Notes: a model not told the origin generated them from the sequence alone. A stretch of DNA of 50,236 nt from an uncultured Anaeromyxobacter sp. (GCA_903874275.1 CAIQRS010000185.1:1-50236); one strand, 5' to 3'. Shown: positions 21,608 to 31,798, numbered from the stretch's first letter. Program-made: numbers and translations.

Positions 21608-24600
21608 GCAGCTACGGCTACGACAGCCAGCCCAGCACTGCATCGACGGGCTCGCGTAGGCGGACCCTCGACCCGTGGGCGGCGTCGGGCTCCAGTCTCC
21701 GGGGCTCCCGGGTCCCGCCCGGCGGGTGGGCCGGGGCTGGGGGCGGGTCCTCTGACAGCCTGAACCCGCCGGGCTCCATCACGATCAACCCGATGGATCC
21801 GGCGGGCTCCCTGGGGGAGGCCCAGAAGCAGACGACCGACGTCTTCCAGGGCGTGAAGAACGCCCTCTTCGGCACGTCCGCCGAGGACGCGCGCGGGCAG
21901 CACGGGGGCGTACTCGGCGACGTCCCGCTGCTCGGTGCGCTGGTGCGCGGGGGAACCGAGGTCGTCAGCCATGGCGTCGGCGCCGGGGTCACGGCGATCG
22001 GTGCCGGAGTGAACGCCGTCGGCGGGGCCCTGGAGCATATCCCCGTTCCCGGCGAGGAGGTTCTCCGGGCCGAGTACGACAAGATCCCGGACTCGTCTCC
22101 GGCCAAGATCGCCGCGATGGAGGAGATGAAGGGCGGCGGCCTGGTTGGACCCGCCATCGGGCACATCATGTCTTCAGCAATCCGTGAGCACCAGATGGAG
22201 CTGGGTGCGACCAACCCGCAGCTCTACGCGGGGATGTTCTCGCCGGCGGGCTCGATCGCCGACTCGGTCACCAACATCTTCGACAGCCTGGGCTTCCTGC
22301 AGCGCGGAACCGAGCGCCTGATCGCGGGAGCGGCGCGTCCTGGTTCGGGGGGCATGAACCAGTTGGAGATGATTATGGCCGTTGGCCGCGGCGAGATGAC
22401 ATGGACTGGGGACTGGGGAGCGGAGGCCGGCGGGCTCAATACGTCCGAGCAGGCCGTGTTTGATCGCGTGACGGCGGGAGACTGGACCGAGACGCAGGCA
22501 CTCGACTTCATGGCCTCTCACGGTATCGGCCTATCCCACAGCCAGATCGTCGAGATCGCGGGCACGTTCGCAACTGACCCGTTGACGATCGCGTCCCTGG
22601 GGATGGGCGCCTACGCGAAGTTGGGCATCACGGCCGGACGGGCCGTCGCCTCGGGCGGGACCACCCTGCGAGGCCTTACTGCGCTCGGGGAACTCAGACC
22701 AGCGGCGAGGGCCAATGTTCTAGCCCGGGCCGTCTCCCAGCGGGAGGCCGCCCTCGACATCGCGCGCGTCCTCACATATCCGTACAAGGCGGCCCAGGGG
22801 AACGCGCTCGGGAAGTCCGCCAAGATTGTGCGGACCATCATAGACCCGCTCCACGCGATGGATCTCCACCTACCGAGCGCTACGGCGAACGTTGACCTCC
22901 TGTCGGACGTGGCCACGAAGGCGGTCGTCGATGTCCACGGTCCGGTTGCGCACCTGGAGCTTCTTACTGACCTCGATGGCATCGTCCCCGAGGCCAGCGA
23001 CGCCTTCAGCGAGGGCCTTGCTGTCGCTTCGGGCAACTACGCTCGGCAGGTCGTCGCGAACAATCACCGTGCGTCCCTCCTCGCGTCGGCCTCCGGCGGA
23101 GAGGAGCTATCCTCCATCGGGGTCCCGACCCCGGGCGCCGTCATCACGCCACTGGTGGCCCAGCAGACGCGCGGCGTGGTTCAGCAGATCGCCGAGCTGT
23201 CGAACAACTTCCGTACCCGCGTCTGGGACGAGCCCGCCCTGCAGAACCTGACCGACCGCGTGGTCACGATGATGCACATTCCGGAGGAGGACGCCGCTGC
23301 CCTGGTCCGCGGAGCTAACAACGACAAGCGGGCCATGCTCCACCTGAGCACGTACGGCCTGGCGACGCGTCGCCTGCTCGACGGTGTGGCCAACTCTGCG
23401 GCTACGATGACGGGCCTCACGCCTGACATGCTCCACCGGCTCGTCCTCATCAACCGGACAACCCTCACCAGGATCGGGGCCGAGGGTATTCTGCAGCGCA
23501 TGACCGCTGCGACGGGAGACATGGACGCCGTGGTCGCCGAGATGAGGGCAGCGCAGGAGCTGTACCCCAACCTTCGGTACATCGGGCTCGACCTGACGGA
23601 CCCGGCCAAGTCCGTCGATGACTTCGCCAAGTACCTGAAGCGCCAGATGGATCGCCTGCCGATGCAGGTCACGGACGACGAGATCGCCCAGCTCGACCCG
23701 ACACTGCAGGGCCTGCACGCCGACATGAAGGGCGAGTTTACCTTGGGATTCCGCCCGAACGACGAGTACCTGTGGGGCCTGGAGCGCACGAACGTGGCCG
23801 AGGGCGCGCTTGAAGCGGTTGGCGACGTGTGGATCGACCACGTGGCGGACGGCGCGATGAAGTACCGGGGTGCCCGGGCGCTCGACCTCAACATCGCGGG
23901 CCTCCCGATTGTCGGTGGGCTCGTCAAGGCCGTGGTCAAGCCGATCGACTACATCGAGGCCGCCGGGCGCGTCATCAAGCAGCAGGTATCGGGCGGGATG
24001 ATCGCCTCCTCGGCCCGGGGCAAGTTCGTCGCGACGACGACCGAGCGCTTCCAGCACGCCGGCGTGTCGAAGGCCGTGGCCGAGGACGTCTGGAAGGGGA
24101 TGCAGGACCTTGTCGGCCCGGGAGTCAACGACGCGGTCGCCAGCCCCCGTGGCCTCAGTGCGGCCTCCCTGTGGCGCGGGGTCGATGACGTCATCCCGAT
24201 CGAGGCGAAGTTCGCGGGCTTCGACAAGCGGGCCCTTCTGGACCTGATGCTCGACGCGTACGACGGCGACGTGCGCTTCATCGGCCTCACCCAGAAGTTC
24301 ACGGCCCGGGCCAAGGCCGTTCTTGGCAAGGCCTCGGGCGCCAACTACGCGGGCATGGTGGCCGAGCACGCGTGGCCCCTGATGAAGTTCCGCCTGAACC
24401 TGGTCTTCCAGGGCCAGGAGAAGATCGAGCCCTGGATCCTCAACGCTCAGCGCGGCGTGTTCGAGGGCCTCGGCGGAACGAAGAACCTGACCGACGTGCA
24501 GGCCGAGGGCATCCTGGAGCGCATGACGAACCTGTCCCTCACGCGCCAGGGCGACATCGACCAGTGGGAGTTCTCCGCCGCGGCCGTCCACGGTGCGGAG

Positions 24601-27339
24601 GTGCGCGCCGCCGCGAACGTTCCCGGCTCGAAGCTCGGCAGTATCAGGTCCTCGTTGTCCTCGCTCATCGACGTCCAGGGGACCAAGCGCATCGGGATGC
24701 TCCGCACGTTCAAGGACGGGCTCGGCGCGGAGATGCGCTCCGTGTGGGAGAAGTCGCACCCGGGCGAGTGGGACCAGATGTATGATGACGCGATGCGCCG
24801 CGCCGGCGGCCAGATGTCCGAGGACGACTTCGCCGTCCAGATGATGGCCGATAAGATGCTCGGGAACGACGTTCTCGCGTCGGTTGGGGACTTCAAGGCA
24901 GCGATCGAGCCCGGGCAGTGGGCGGCGCCGCAGACGATCGGCGAGCTGAGGGCCCTCGATCTCGACAACGTGGCCCGGTCCCTCGCCTTCCCGGTGGGCA
25001 AGGGGAAGACCATCGCGTCACAGGCCGAGCTTCGGGCTGCTATCGCGTCCGGCAAGCTCACCGTAGCTGACGTGTCGAAGGGTCTGCGCCTGCACGGGGC
25101 GGACCCGGATTACATCACGCGCGTCGAGAACGCGCTCAACTTCTCGTGGACCGGCTTCTGGGGGGAGGCCACCAGGGCCTTCAACCTGTCGGCCGACGAG
25201 GCCACCAGCCTGCAGAACTTCGTCGCTGCCACGGCGCGCATGCGCGGGATGAAGCCAGTGGACTACATGAGCCAGGTCTTCAGCCCTCAGATCGCGGGCG
25301 GCACCGAGGCCACACTTGGGGAGTTGGGCAAGACCGTCGAGCTGATGCGCGGCAGCAAGCTCGTCAAGGAGTCCTCCCTGGCCAGGCTCGCCGCCGCCGA
25401 GGAGGGGACGGCTGCGGTTGCCTCCACGTACGACGATCTCGTCCGTCAGATGTCGTCCGTATTCAGCGCCCACCTCGACCCGAGCGCCAAGCGGGCCCTT
25501 CTCCTGGAGTTCCGGCCCACCCTGAAGGTCGCCATCGCCCGCGGCGACACGGGCATCGACATGAACACGGTGGACGGGATCGGGCGCCTGTGGGATGCGG
25601 ACGCCGAGGAGCAGCTCGCCAAGCGGATCATCGACTACATGGCCTCGCCCGACCGGGCCGTCCAGCCCGTCCGCGTGAAGACGTTCGAGGAGTTTGAGCA
25701 GCTCCACCCGGGAGCGGGACTCGAAGACGTCCACTACGACATCGAGGTTGGCGAGCCAGTTCCCGGGGTCGTCACTCCCACCAAGCCGTACGACACGGGC
25801 GGATGGATGGTTGGCCCGGAGCTGCGCAGCGCGCCGGCCGACATCCAGGAGCGAGTCTACACGGCCGTCCATCACGTCTGGTCCCAGTTCCCGGACATCG
25901 ACTTCGTTCATATCAATCTTGCCGATCTGCACAGCCCGTTGGGGCAGGACTGGCCGAACGTTAGGGCCGTCTCCATTACCCTGAAGAGCGCTCCGGCCAA
26001 GAAGGGGTCCCTGCTCCTCGAACAGAAGGGGTACGGAAAGGACAGCAAGGCGTTCTGGGCCGAGAAGTCCAAGCTGCATGAGGAGATGAAGGCTCGGCCG
26101 ATTGAGGATCGCATCGGGGCCTTCGTTCCTGGCGAGCAGACCTCCGATCTGGGGGTTCCCTTCAACACGAGCGTCTCGATGGAGGGCGACGTCACACATG
26201 AGATGGCGCACCTCGTGGATCACTCGCTCCGGTCTGAGACCGTTGGCCGGGTCAAGAACCCGCGCGGCTGGCAGATCGCTCAGGACTGGATGGACAGTTA
26301 CGAAGACAGTGGCGAAGAGATCATGCGGAAGGTCTCGGACTACTCGTTCTCGGACGACATGGAGGCCTTCGCCGAGCTGTTCGACCTCGCCTTCAACCCG
26401 GCGCACGATATGACCAAGCTCCCGCGCGACGTCTTCGACACGGTCGAGAGCTTCAAGAACATGCTCGCCGATACCGGGGTGTGGAAGCGCCCAGCCCAGG
26501 CCGGCTACGCCGCCGCGAACGCGGACGTCGCGCGTACCGCGCAGATGTTCGCCAAGTGGAGCACGGGCGCGGTGGCCGACACGATCGTCAGTCGGGGCAG
26601 CTCCGTGCACGGCGGGCTCCTCGAACGGCTCGGCCAGATGCCGACGGCCGATGCCGCCCCGTACAACTTCACGGAGGCGGCCCTGCAGGACGCGGCGACG
26701 CAGTCGATGCGGGCCAAGTGGTCAGACGCGTACCGGCTCCAGTACTTCAAGCAGAGCCGGAACATGCTGGAGCGTTCGGTCAACCACCCGATGTTCGGCA
26801 TCTACCCGGCCTCCTATATGTGGGGCAAGATCATGCCCGAGATGGTGCGCTTCATCGCGAAGGAGCCCTTCGGTGTGCGCACCGGGGCCATGGCGTACAG
26901 TCTCTACGACATCCAGCGAGCCGTAGCCCTGCAGCGCGAGTTCGACCCGACGTTTGATGCGAAGATCGAGGAGCTGGGCCACAACCAGGCCCTGTCCTTC
27001 CTCGGGTACATGCTCCCGTCCGTCCCGTGGGACATTCAGTCGAGCTTCCCGTCGTGGGCCCGCGATCTCGCGGCGCAGGGCATGGAGAACCAGGAGCGGG
27101 TTGACGCGGGAGGCGTGAACGAGGGCATCGACCTCATCAAGCCCGCCGTGGATACGGCTAAGAAGCTCTCTCCGTACCAGACGTCCATCCCGTGGGCCGC
27201 GCGCGGCCTGGAGGACGTCTTCGGGGGCGGCAATGCACCGGCGATCACGTCGGATGTCAACGGGCCAGTCGCGGGGCTTGACCTCGGGGCGACCCTGGAA
27301 CAGGTCATGCAGGAACTTGGCTCCGTCCTCGGCGGTTGA
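21604..27339 (+). CDS. Giant virion protein with HExxH metalloprotease domain, 1911 aa
   Basis: It is the largest gene here, starting at GTG 21604 (GTGA overlap). The N-terminal 60 residues are Gly/Ser/Pro-rich, followed by a Gly-rich hydrophobic stretch (residues about 105-155) and a long helical body. Near residue 1532 lies HEMAHLVDH, a zinc-protease motif (His1532, Glu1533, His1536), with Glu1587 or Glu1591 in DDMEAFAELF as likely third ligand. Size, lack of a secretion signal and position beside the portal suggest an internal protein ejected with the DNA, whose protease may cut host targets or the virion itself. A tape-measure role is possible but its place before the scaffold is unusual. 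Confidence 0.65.
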   Translation: MSSYGYDSQPSTASTGSRRRTLDPWAASGSSLRGSRVPPGGWAGAGGGSSDSLNPPGSITINPMDPAGSLGEAQKQTTDVFQGVKNALFGTSAEDARGQHGGVLGDVPLLGALVRGGTEVVSHGVGAGVTAIGAGVNAVGGALEHIPVPGEEVLRAEYDKIPDSSPAKIAAMEEMKGGGLVGPAIGHIMSSAIREHQMELGATNPQLYAGMFSPAGSIADSVTNIFDSLGFLQRGTERLIAGAARPGSGGMNQLEMIMAVGRGEMTWTGDWGAEAGGLNTSEQAVFDRVTAGDWTETQALDFMASHGIGLSHSQIVEIAGTFATDPLTIASLGMGAYAKLGITAGRAVASGGTTLRGLTALGELRPAARANVLARAVSQREAALDIARVLTYPYKAAQGNALGKSAKIVRTIIDPLHAMDLHLPSATANVDLLSDVATKAVVDVHGPVAHLELLTDLDGIVPEASDAFSEGLAVASGNYARQVVANNHRASLLASASGGEELSSIGVPTPGAVITPLVAQQTRGVVQQIAELSNNFRTRVWDEPALQNLTDRVVTMMHIPEEDAAALVRGANNDKRAMLHLSTYGLATRRLLDGVANSAATMTGLTPDMLHRLVLINRTTLTRIGAEGILQRMTAATGDMDAVVAEMRAAQELYPNLRYIGLDLTDPAKSVDDFAKYLKRQMDRLPMQVTDDEIAQLDPTLQGLHADMKGEFTLGFRPNDEYLWGLERTNVAEGALEAVGDVWIDHVADGAMKYRGARALDLNIAGLPIVGGLVKAVVKPIDYIEAAGRVIKQQVSGGMIASSARGKFVATTTERFQHAGVSKAVAEDVWKGMQDLVGPGVNDAVASPRGLSAASLWRGVDDVIPIEAKFAGFDKRALLDLMLDAYDGDVRFIGLTQKFTARAKAVLGKASGANYAGMVAEHAWPLMKFRLNLVFQGQEKIEPWILNAQRGVFEGLGGTKNLTDVQAEGILERMTNLSLTRQGDIDQWEFSAAAVHGAEVRAAANVPGSKLGSIRSSLSSLIDVQGTKRIGMLRTFKDGLGAEMRSVWEKSHPGEWDQMYDDAMRRAGGQMSEDDFAVQMMADKMLGNDVLASVGDFKAAIEPGQWAAPQTIGELRALDLDNVARSLAFPVGKGKTIASQAELRAAIASGKLTVADVSKGLRLHGADPDYITRVENALNFSWTGFWGEATRAFNLSADEATSLQNFVAATARMRGMKPVDYMSQVFSPQIAGGTEATLGELGKTVELMRGSKLVKESSLARLAAAEEGTAAVASTYDDLVRQMSSVFSAHLDPSAKRALLLEFRPTLKVAIARGDTGIDMNTVDGIGRLWDADAEEQLAKRIIDYMASPDRAVQPVRVKTFEEFEQLHPGAGLEDVHYDIEVGEPVPGVVTPTKPYDTGGWMVGPELRSAPADIQERVYTAVHHVWSQFPDIDFVHINLADLHSPLGQDWPNVRAVSITLKSAPAKKGSLLLEQKGYGKDSKAFWAEKSKLHEEMKARPIEDRIGAFVPGEQTSDLGVPFNTSVSMEGDVTHEMAHLVDHSLRSETVGRVKNPRGWQIAQDWMDSYEDSGEEIMRKVSDYSFSDDMEAFAELFDLAFNPAHDMTKLPRDVFDTVESFKNMLADTGVWKRPAQAGYAAANADVARTAQMFAKWSTGAVADTIVSRGSSVHGGLLERLGQMPTADAAPYNFTEAALQDAATQSMRAKWSDAYRLQYFKQSRNMLERSVNHPMFGIYPASYMWGKIMPEMVRFIAKEPFGVRTGAMAYSLYDIQRAVALQREFDPTFDAKIEELGHNQALSFLGYMLPSVPWDIQSSFPSWARDLAAQGMENQERVDAGGVNEGIDLIKPAVDTAKKLSPYQTSIPWAARGLEDVFGGGNAPAITSDVNGPVAGLDLGATLEQVMQELGSVLGG

Positions 27340-27366
27340 CAACCTGCACACAGTAGGAGTACCCTC

Positions 27367-27900
27367 ATGGCAGAGATCGACGCAACCGACACGACTGGTA
27401 CATCTCCCGAGACCGAGGGCACGGAAACGTCCCCGGAGTCGAAGGACACGGACTACGCCGCGCAGGTGGCCTCGGCCCGCAAGCGACAGGCTGGCGCTGA
27501 AGCAGCGCGCCAGGCCGCAGAGGCCAAGTACGCAGCCGCGGAGAAGGAACTGAACGCGTTTCGCGTGAAGGACCAGACCGAGCAGCAGAAGGACCTCTCC
27601 GAGCTGGCACGGCTTCAGGAGCAACTGAAGTCTGCGGAGGCCCGCGCATCGGAGGCTGAGGCGAAGGCCGAGGCCAGGATCCTCGACGCGAGGTTCCCCA
27701 ACGCGCGCAAGGAGCTTCCCGAGATCACCGACGAGGTGAGGCTCGCGAAGTACGAGGCGATGCTGGCGGATCCGGGAGACCCGGAACCCCCGACACCGCG
27801 CGGCGTCAATCCCCCTCGGAGCGGTCAGCACGAGCCACCGAAGGAAGTCACAAGCGCTGACATCCTCGCGAAGCTCGCTACGATGACCCCCGAATGGTAA
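27367..27900 (+). CDS. Scaffolding protein, 177 aa
   Basis: It lies directly before the capsid gene and has the expected design: an acidic, Thr/Ser-rich start (1-30), a long coiled coil (about 33-105, rich in Ala, Glu, Lys and Arg) and a helical C-terminal piece that should bind the capsid shell. There are no cysteines. A GTAGGAG ribosome site precedes the ATG at 27367. Identification rests on position and composition. Confidence 0.75.
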   Translation: MAEIDATDTTGTSPETEGTETSPESKDTDYAAQVASARKRQAGAEAARQAAEAKYAAAEKELNAFRVKDQTEQQKDLSELARLQEQLKSAEARASEAEAKAEARILDARFPNARKELPEITDEVRLAKYEAMLADPGDPEPPTPRGVNPPRSGQHEPPKEVTSADILAKLATMTPEW

Positions 27901-27937
27901 CCAGTCGCCGGCACTAGCCGGCAGTTAGGAACACACA

Positions 27938-29200
27938 ATGGCAGTCCTCACCCCGGCAATCACCGTCAGTGCGATGACGAACTTCGCAGCGACGGTCGTG
28001 ACGCTGGTCGAGAAGAAGCTGGAGGAGAACCTTCGTTCCCCCCTCCCCTTCCTCAACCCCGGCAACTACCGCACGGCGAAGTTCGTCAAGGGCACGAACA
28101 ACACCCTCCGCTACCTGAACATCCCGGACATGGTCGCGACCACGAACAGTGGCTCGTTCTCGGCCGGGACTGCTCCGTGGCTGGAGGAGGGCACTCCGCC
28201 CGCGTCTGAAGTCCTCGCCTTCGGGTACGAGGAGTTCAGCGCCTACCAGGCAGGCCGCACGCTGACCGTCAGCGACAAGGCCCTGCAGGAGAACCCGGTC
28301 GATCTCATGGCGAACATGGCTGACAAGATCAGCCGGAACGCCATCGAGACCGCGAACCTCTGGGTCCAGGACAAGCTGAAGGCCAGCACCACCAACGTCA
28401 TGTACGCGAACGGCTCGGCCGGTCTGACTGCCCTCGGGTACGACGACCTGCTCGCCGGCGCCGACGTCAAGGACGCAGTCGCGCTCCTGTCGGCCGCGAA
28501 CGTCTCCCCCTTCTCGGATGGCTCCTACCACGGGATCATCCACCCGCTCGTCAAGCGCGATCTCATGTCGGACAACGAGGCCGGCGGCTGGATCGACGCC
28601 CAGCGCTACCAGGGCAACGTGGCCGGTGGCCTCATGAACGGCGAGCTTGGCTCGTACGGTGGGGTCCGGTTCGTTGAGTCGGCGATCATCACCCCGACCG
28701 TTCAGGCCGGGACCGCAGTCAACATCACGGCCGTCTACACGACGGGCGTCTTCACGACGGTCGCTGGCGATCACGGCTTCGTGGTCGGCGACAAGCTCAC
28801 CTTCGCCACCATCGGCGGGGGCGGCACCCAGTTCACGGCGACGGTTCCGGGCGCTCTCTACGTCCGCACCGTTCCCTCCAGCACGACCTTCACGACCAGC
28901 GCGACGCGCGGCGGGACCCTGTTCACGTGGAACACGGCCGACGTCACGTCGAGCCCGGCCGTCAAGGCCAACGCCCTCTACTCGACCTACATTCTGGGCC
29001 CGGACTCCTACGCGTTCGGCGACTGGAACGCGATCGAGGTCTTCGTGACGCCTCCGGGCGGCCACACGGACCCGCTGCATCAGTCCGCACTGATCGGCTG
29101 GAAGGGCTACTTCGGCGCCAAGCTCCTCGGCGAGGTCTACACGACCACGGCCCCGGTCCCGCGCATGAAGCGGATCGTCTCGACCGCCGCGCTCGCCTGA
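27938..29200 (+). CDS. Major capsid protein, N4-gp56-like, 420 aa
   Basis: The order of motifs fits the N4-gp56 capsid family: an N-terminal arm, WLEEGTPP, the GRTLTVSDKAL strand-helix, SYHGIIHPLVKRDLM (196-210), WIDAQRYQGNV, GELGSYGGVRFVES (235-248), then YILGPDSYAFGDW (351-363) and DPLHQSALIGWKGYFGAKLL (378-397). This is an HK97-fold shell protein. Between residues about 258 and 340 lies a Thr/Gly-rich beta insert (HGFVVGDKLTF) not expected in the core family and similar to the repeats of the next gene. It probably projects from the shell. Confidence 0.85.
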   Translation: MAVLTPAITVSAMTNFAATVVTLVEKKLEENLRSPLPFLNPGNYRTAKFVKGTNNTLRYLNIPDMVATTNSGSFSAGTAPWLEEGTPPASEVLAFGYEEFSAYQAGRTLTVSDKALQENPVDLMANMADKISRNAIETANLWVQDKLKASTTNVMYANGSAGLTALGYDDLLAGADVKDAVALLSAANVSPFSDGSYHGIIHPLVKRDLMSDNEAGGWIDAQRYQGNVAGGLMNGELGSYGGVRFVESAIITPTVQAGTAVNITAVYTTGVFTTVAGDHGFVVGDKLTFATIGGGGTQFTATVPGALYVRTVPSSTTFTTSATRGGTLFTWNTADVTSSPAVKANALYSTYILGPDSYAFGDWNAIEVFVTPPGGHTDPLHQSALIGWKGYFGAKLLGEVYTTTAPVPRMKRIVSTAALA

Positions 29201-29215
29201 GCGTAACTGGTCACA

Positions 29216-29246
29216 GGGGCTCGGTCCTTCGGGGCCGGGCCCCTTT
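29216..29246 (+). terminator. Intrinsic terminator after the capsid gene
   Basis: GGGGC-TCGGTCC, a TTCG tetraloop and GGGCCGG-GCCCC make a long stem with few mismatches, followed by TTT. It stands 15 nt after the capsid stop and would set capsid expression apart from the fibre genes. Confidence 0.7.
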
Positions 29247-29314
29247 ACTGTATCCGCCGGCTGTGGTAATCTTCAGGTGGAGCGACAGACGTTCGCTTGA
29301 CAGGAGGTAACACC

Positions 29315-31786
29315 GTGTCTGGTAGAAACGCTGAGGGCCGCGAGGTCCGCGAGTACATTGCCATTGGTCCCAACGGGGGCCCCGTCCAGATCGCCACTGC
29401 CGCCGTCGGGCCCGTCCCCATGGGGAAGCTCGGCATGGCCGGCCTCACCAACATCTCGTCCAACACGAAGGCCACCGCGTCCGTCGTCAGCCTCCTTCAG
29501 CCCCACGGCCTGACGACCGGGGACACCGTCTTCTTCGCCAGTTCCGACTCCCTGCCCGTCATCGACGGCGCGCGGGTCGCGACCGTCATCGACTCGACGA
29601 GCTTCTCCGTCCCGGTGAACACGTCGAACACGAACCCGGCCGCCACGATCGCTGCGGTCTCGCAGGCCAGCCCGGCCGTCATCGACACGGTCGCCGCGCA
29701 CAACATCGTGAACCTCTCATCCGTCATCATCTCTGGAGCGGACGCAGTCCCCGACATCAACGGGACGATCGTGGCGACCGTCACGGATGGGGACTCCTTC
29801 ACCATCCCGATCAACACGAACGCGAACCAGTCCTTCGTCATCTCCGAGATCACGAAGGCGAGCCCCGCAATCGTCACCACGACGACGCCCCACCTCCTGA
29901 AGGCGGGCTCGACGAACACGGCGGTCACGGGCACGGACTCCGTCCCCGTCATCGACAACGGAGCGCGCGCGTGCACGTACATCGACGCGACGCACTTCAG
30001 CGTTGCGGTGGACATTCCCGCGGGGCAGGACTTCAACATCACGTCCGCGAGCGCGGCGAGCCCCTCCGTCTTCGTGACGGCGGCCCACCTGATGAACGCG
30101 GGCGACACGACCGTGACCGTCTCGGGGAGCAACCGCTTCCCGGACATCAATGGCGTGAAGGTCGCCACCAAGACTGCCGCGACGGGCTTCACGATCCCGG
30201 CCGCCGCGACCGGTTCCGTCGCCATCACGTCGAACACGGCCGCGAACCCGTCCGTCTTCACGACGGCCGCGCATAGCCTGCTCGCCGGCGACACGACCGT
30301 CACCGTCGCGGGTACGGACTCCGTCCCGCGCGTCGATGGCGCCAAGAGCGCGACGTACATCGACGCGACCTCGTTCAGCATCCCGTCCACGGCCACGCAG
30401 GCCTTCACGATCGCCACCGCGACGGACACGAACCCGTCCATCGTGACGACCACGACTCCCCACCTCCTGAAGGCGGGCACCACGAACGTCGCCATCACGG
30501 CCGACGACGCGGTCCCGACCATCACGGATCCCGCCGCCGTGGCCACGTACATCGACGCGACCTCCTTCCGCATCCCCCGTGTCGCGAACCTGCAGGACTT
30601 CAACATTGCGTCCTCGACTGCAGCGCCGCTCTCCACGGTCACGACGGCCGCGCACCTGATCGCGTCCGGGACGCGCTCGGTCATCATCGCGGGTTCGGAT
30701 CAGGTCCCGACGCTCAACGGGGCACACACGGCCACCTACGTCAGCGCGACGGAGGTCACGATCCCGTCCGCCTCGACGCAGTCCTTCACGATCACGAACA
30801 TCTCGTCCCACGCGAACACCCCCGTCCTCACCGTCCCGGGGGGCCACCTCCTGAAGGCGGGCGCGACGTCCGTCACTCTGATCGACACGCTCGGCAACCA
30901 TCTGGACGGCGTTACGGATGCCACGTACATCGACGCCACCACGTTCAGCGTCAACCCCTTCAACACGACGGGAGCGGGCGACAACGGAGCAGCCAACGCG
31001 ACCATGATCTACGGACGCGACGGCACCGGCGTCGGCACCATGACGTGGGGGCAGGGCGCCGCCGCAGGGACCGTGACGTACGGTCGGGCCGGCACCACTG
31101 GCACGATCACGTACGGCCGGGCCGGCGGAGCCACGGGCAAGATCAACTACGGGCGGGCCGGGACGACCGGGGCCGCGGCGTACAAGCGGGCCGGCACGAC
31201 GGGCACCGTCGGCTTCGGGAAGGCGGGTACGGCTGCGACCACCATGCAGCCCGCGATCACGGCCATCGGGCTCGGCGCCTCGCCGCTCATCACGACTGGT
31301 GGGCCGCACGGCCTTCGGACTGGGGACACGGTGACGACTGCCGCCACCGACAGCACCCCGGCATGCGACGACACGTACACCGTGACCTACGTGGACGAGC
31401 ACAGCTTCACGATCACCCCGGCCGCTCCGGTCACGGACGTCGGCACGGCGGGCAAGCTCGTCAAGGTCACGTACAACTCGGACGTCGTCGATCGCGGCGG
31501 CGCGTCGGGTGGTGGCGCGATCGTCGTGACGCCAGCCCTGGGCTACAACACGGCGCGCTCCGTGAAGATCAACCTTCAGGGATCCGCCGACGGGACCAAC
31601 TGGTTCAACATCCCGTACGCCCTGGTCGGCGATCCGCGAACGTTCGTGACGACGGAGATCACGCTCACGTCCGGTCCGCAGACGTACCTCCTTCAGGAGC
31701 AGGTCTTCTGGCGCTACGCCCGCTTGGCCTTCAACACGTCAAGGAACATCGGGCTCACGCCGACCCTCTCGTACATCGCCGCGTAA
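29315..31786 (+). CDS. Repeat-rich virion surface protein, 823 aa
   Basis: Start is GTG 29315 behind a strong AGGAGG. Residues 43-550 contain eight copies of a roughly 63-residue beta unit, each with an (A/P)H(L/G/S)-like turn (near residues 64, 129, 192, 258, 320, 382, 447, 511), a central VPxxxG and a DATxFxIP end; a ninth stands at 645-705. Residues 565-642 carry a second repeat, YGRAGTTGT, about eight times. The last 100 residues form a beta domain (SVKINLQGSADGTNWFNIP). The 63-residue unit resembles the FCCH-like beta repeats of other phage structural proteins. Its place after the capsid suggests a decoration or fibre protein. Confidence 0.7.
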   Translation: MSGRNAEGREVREYIAIGPNGGPVQIATAAVGPVPMGKLGMAGLTNISSNTKATASVVSLLQPHGLTTGDTVFFASSDSLPVIDGARVATVIDSTSFSVPVNTSNTNPAATIAAVSQASPAVIDTVAAHNIVNLSSVIISGADAVPDINGTIVATVTDGDSFTIPINTNANQSFVISEITKASPAIVTTTTPHLLKAGSTNTAVTGTDSVPVIDNGARACTYIDATHFSVAVDIPAGQDFNITSASAASPSVFVTAAHLMNAGDTTVTVSGSNRFPDINGVKVATKTAATGFTIPAAATGSVAITSNTAANPSVFTTAAHSLLAGDTTVTVAGTDSVPRVDGAKSATYIDATSFSIPSTATQAFTIATATDTNPSIVTTTTPHLLKAGTTNVAITADDAVPTITDPAAVATYIDATSFRIPRVANLQDFNIASSTAAPLSTVTTAAHLIASGTRSVIIAGSDQVPTLNGAHTATYVSATEVTIPSASTQSFTITNISSHANTPVLTVPGGHLLKAGATSVTLIDTLGNHLDGVTDATYIDATTFSVNPFNTTGAGDNGAANATMIYGRDGTGVGTMTWGQGAAAGTVTYGRAGTTGTITYGRAGGATGKINYGRAGTTGAAAYKRAGTTGTVGFGKAGTAATTMQPAITAIGLGASPLITTGGPHGLRTGDTVTTAATDSTPACDDTYTVTYVDEHSFTITPAAPVTDVGTAGKLVKVTYNSDVVDRGGASGGGAIVVTPALGYNTARSVKINLQGSADGTNWFNIPYALVGDPRTFVTTEITLTSGPQTYLLQEQVFWRYARLAFNTSRNIGLTPTLSYIAA

Positions 31787-31798
31787 GGCGGTACAGAG

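Noticed and set aside
23107-24759. 550-residue minus-strand ORF inside the giant virion gene
   Set aside because: Shadow of the 1911-residue gene; the same holds for 25018-26610 and 26722-27831.
29497-30687. 396-residue minus-strand ORF opposite the repeat protein
   Set aside because: Its Val/Ala/Met repeats are the reverse reading of the plus-strand repeats, which have a strong ribosome site.
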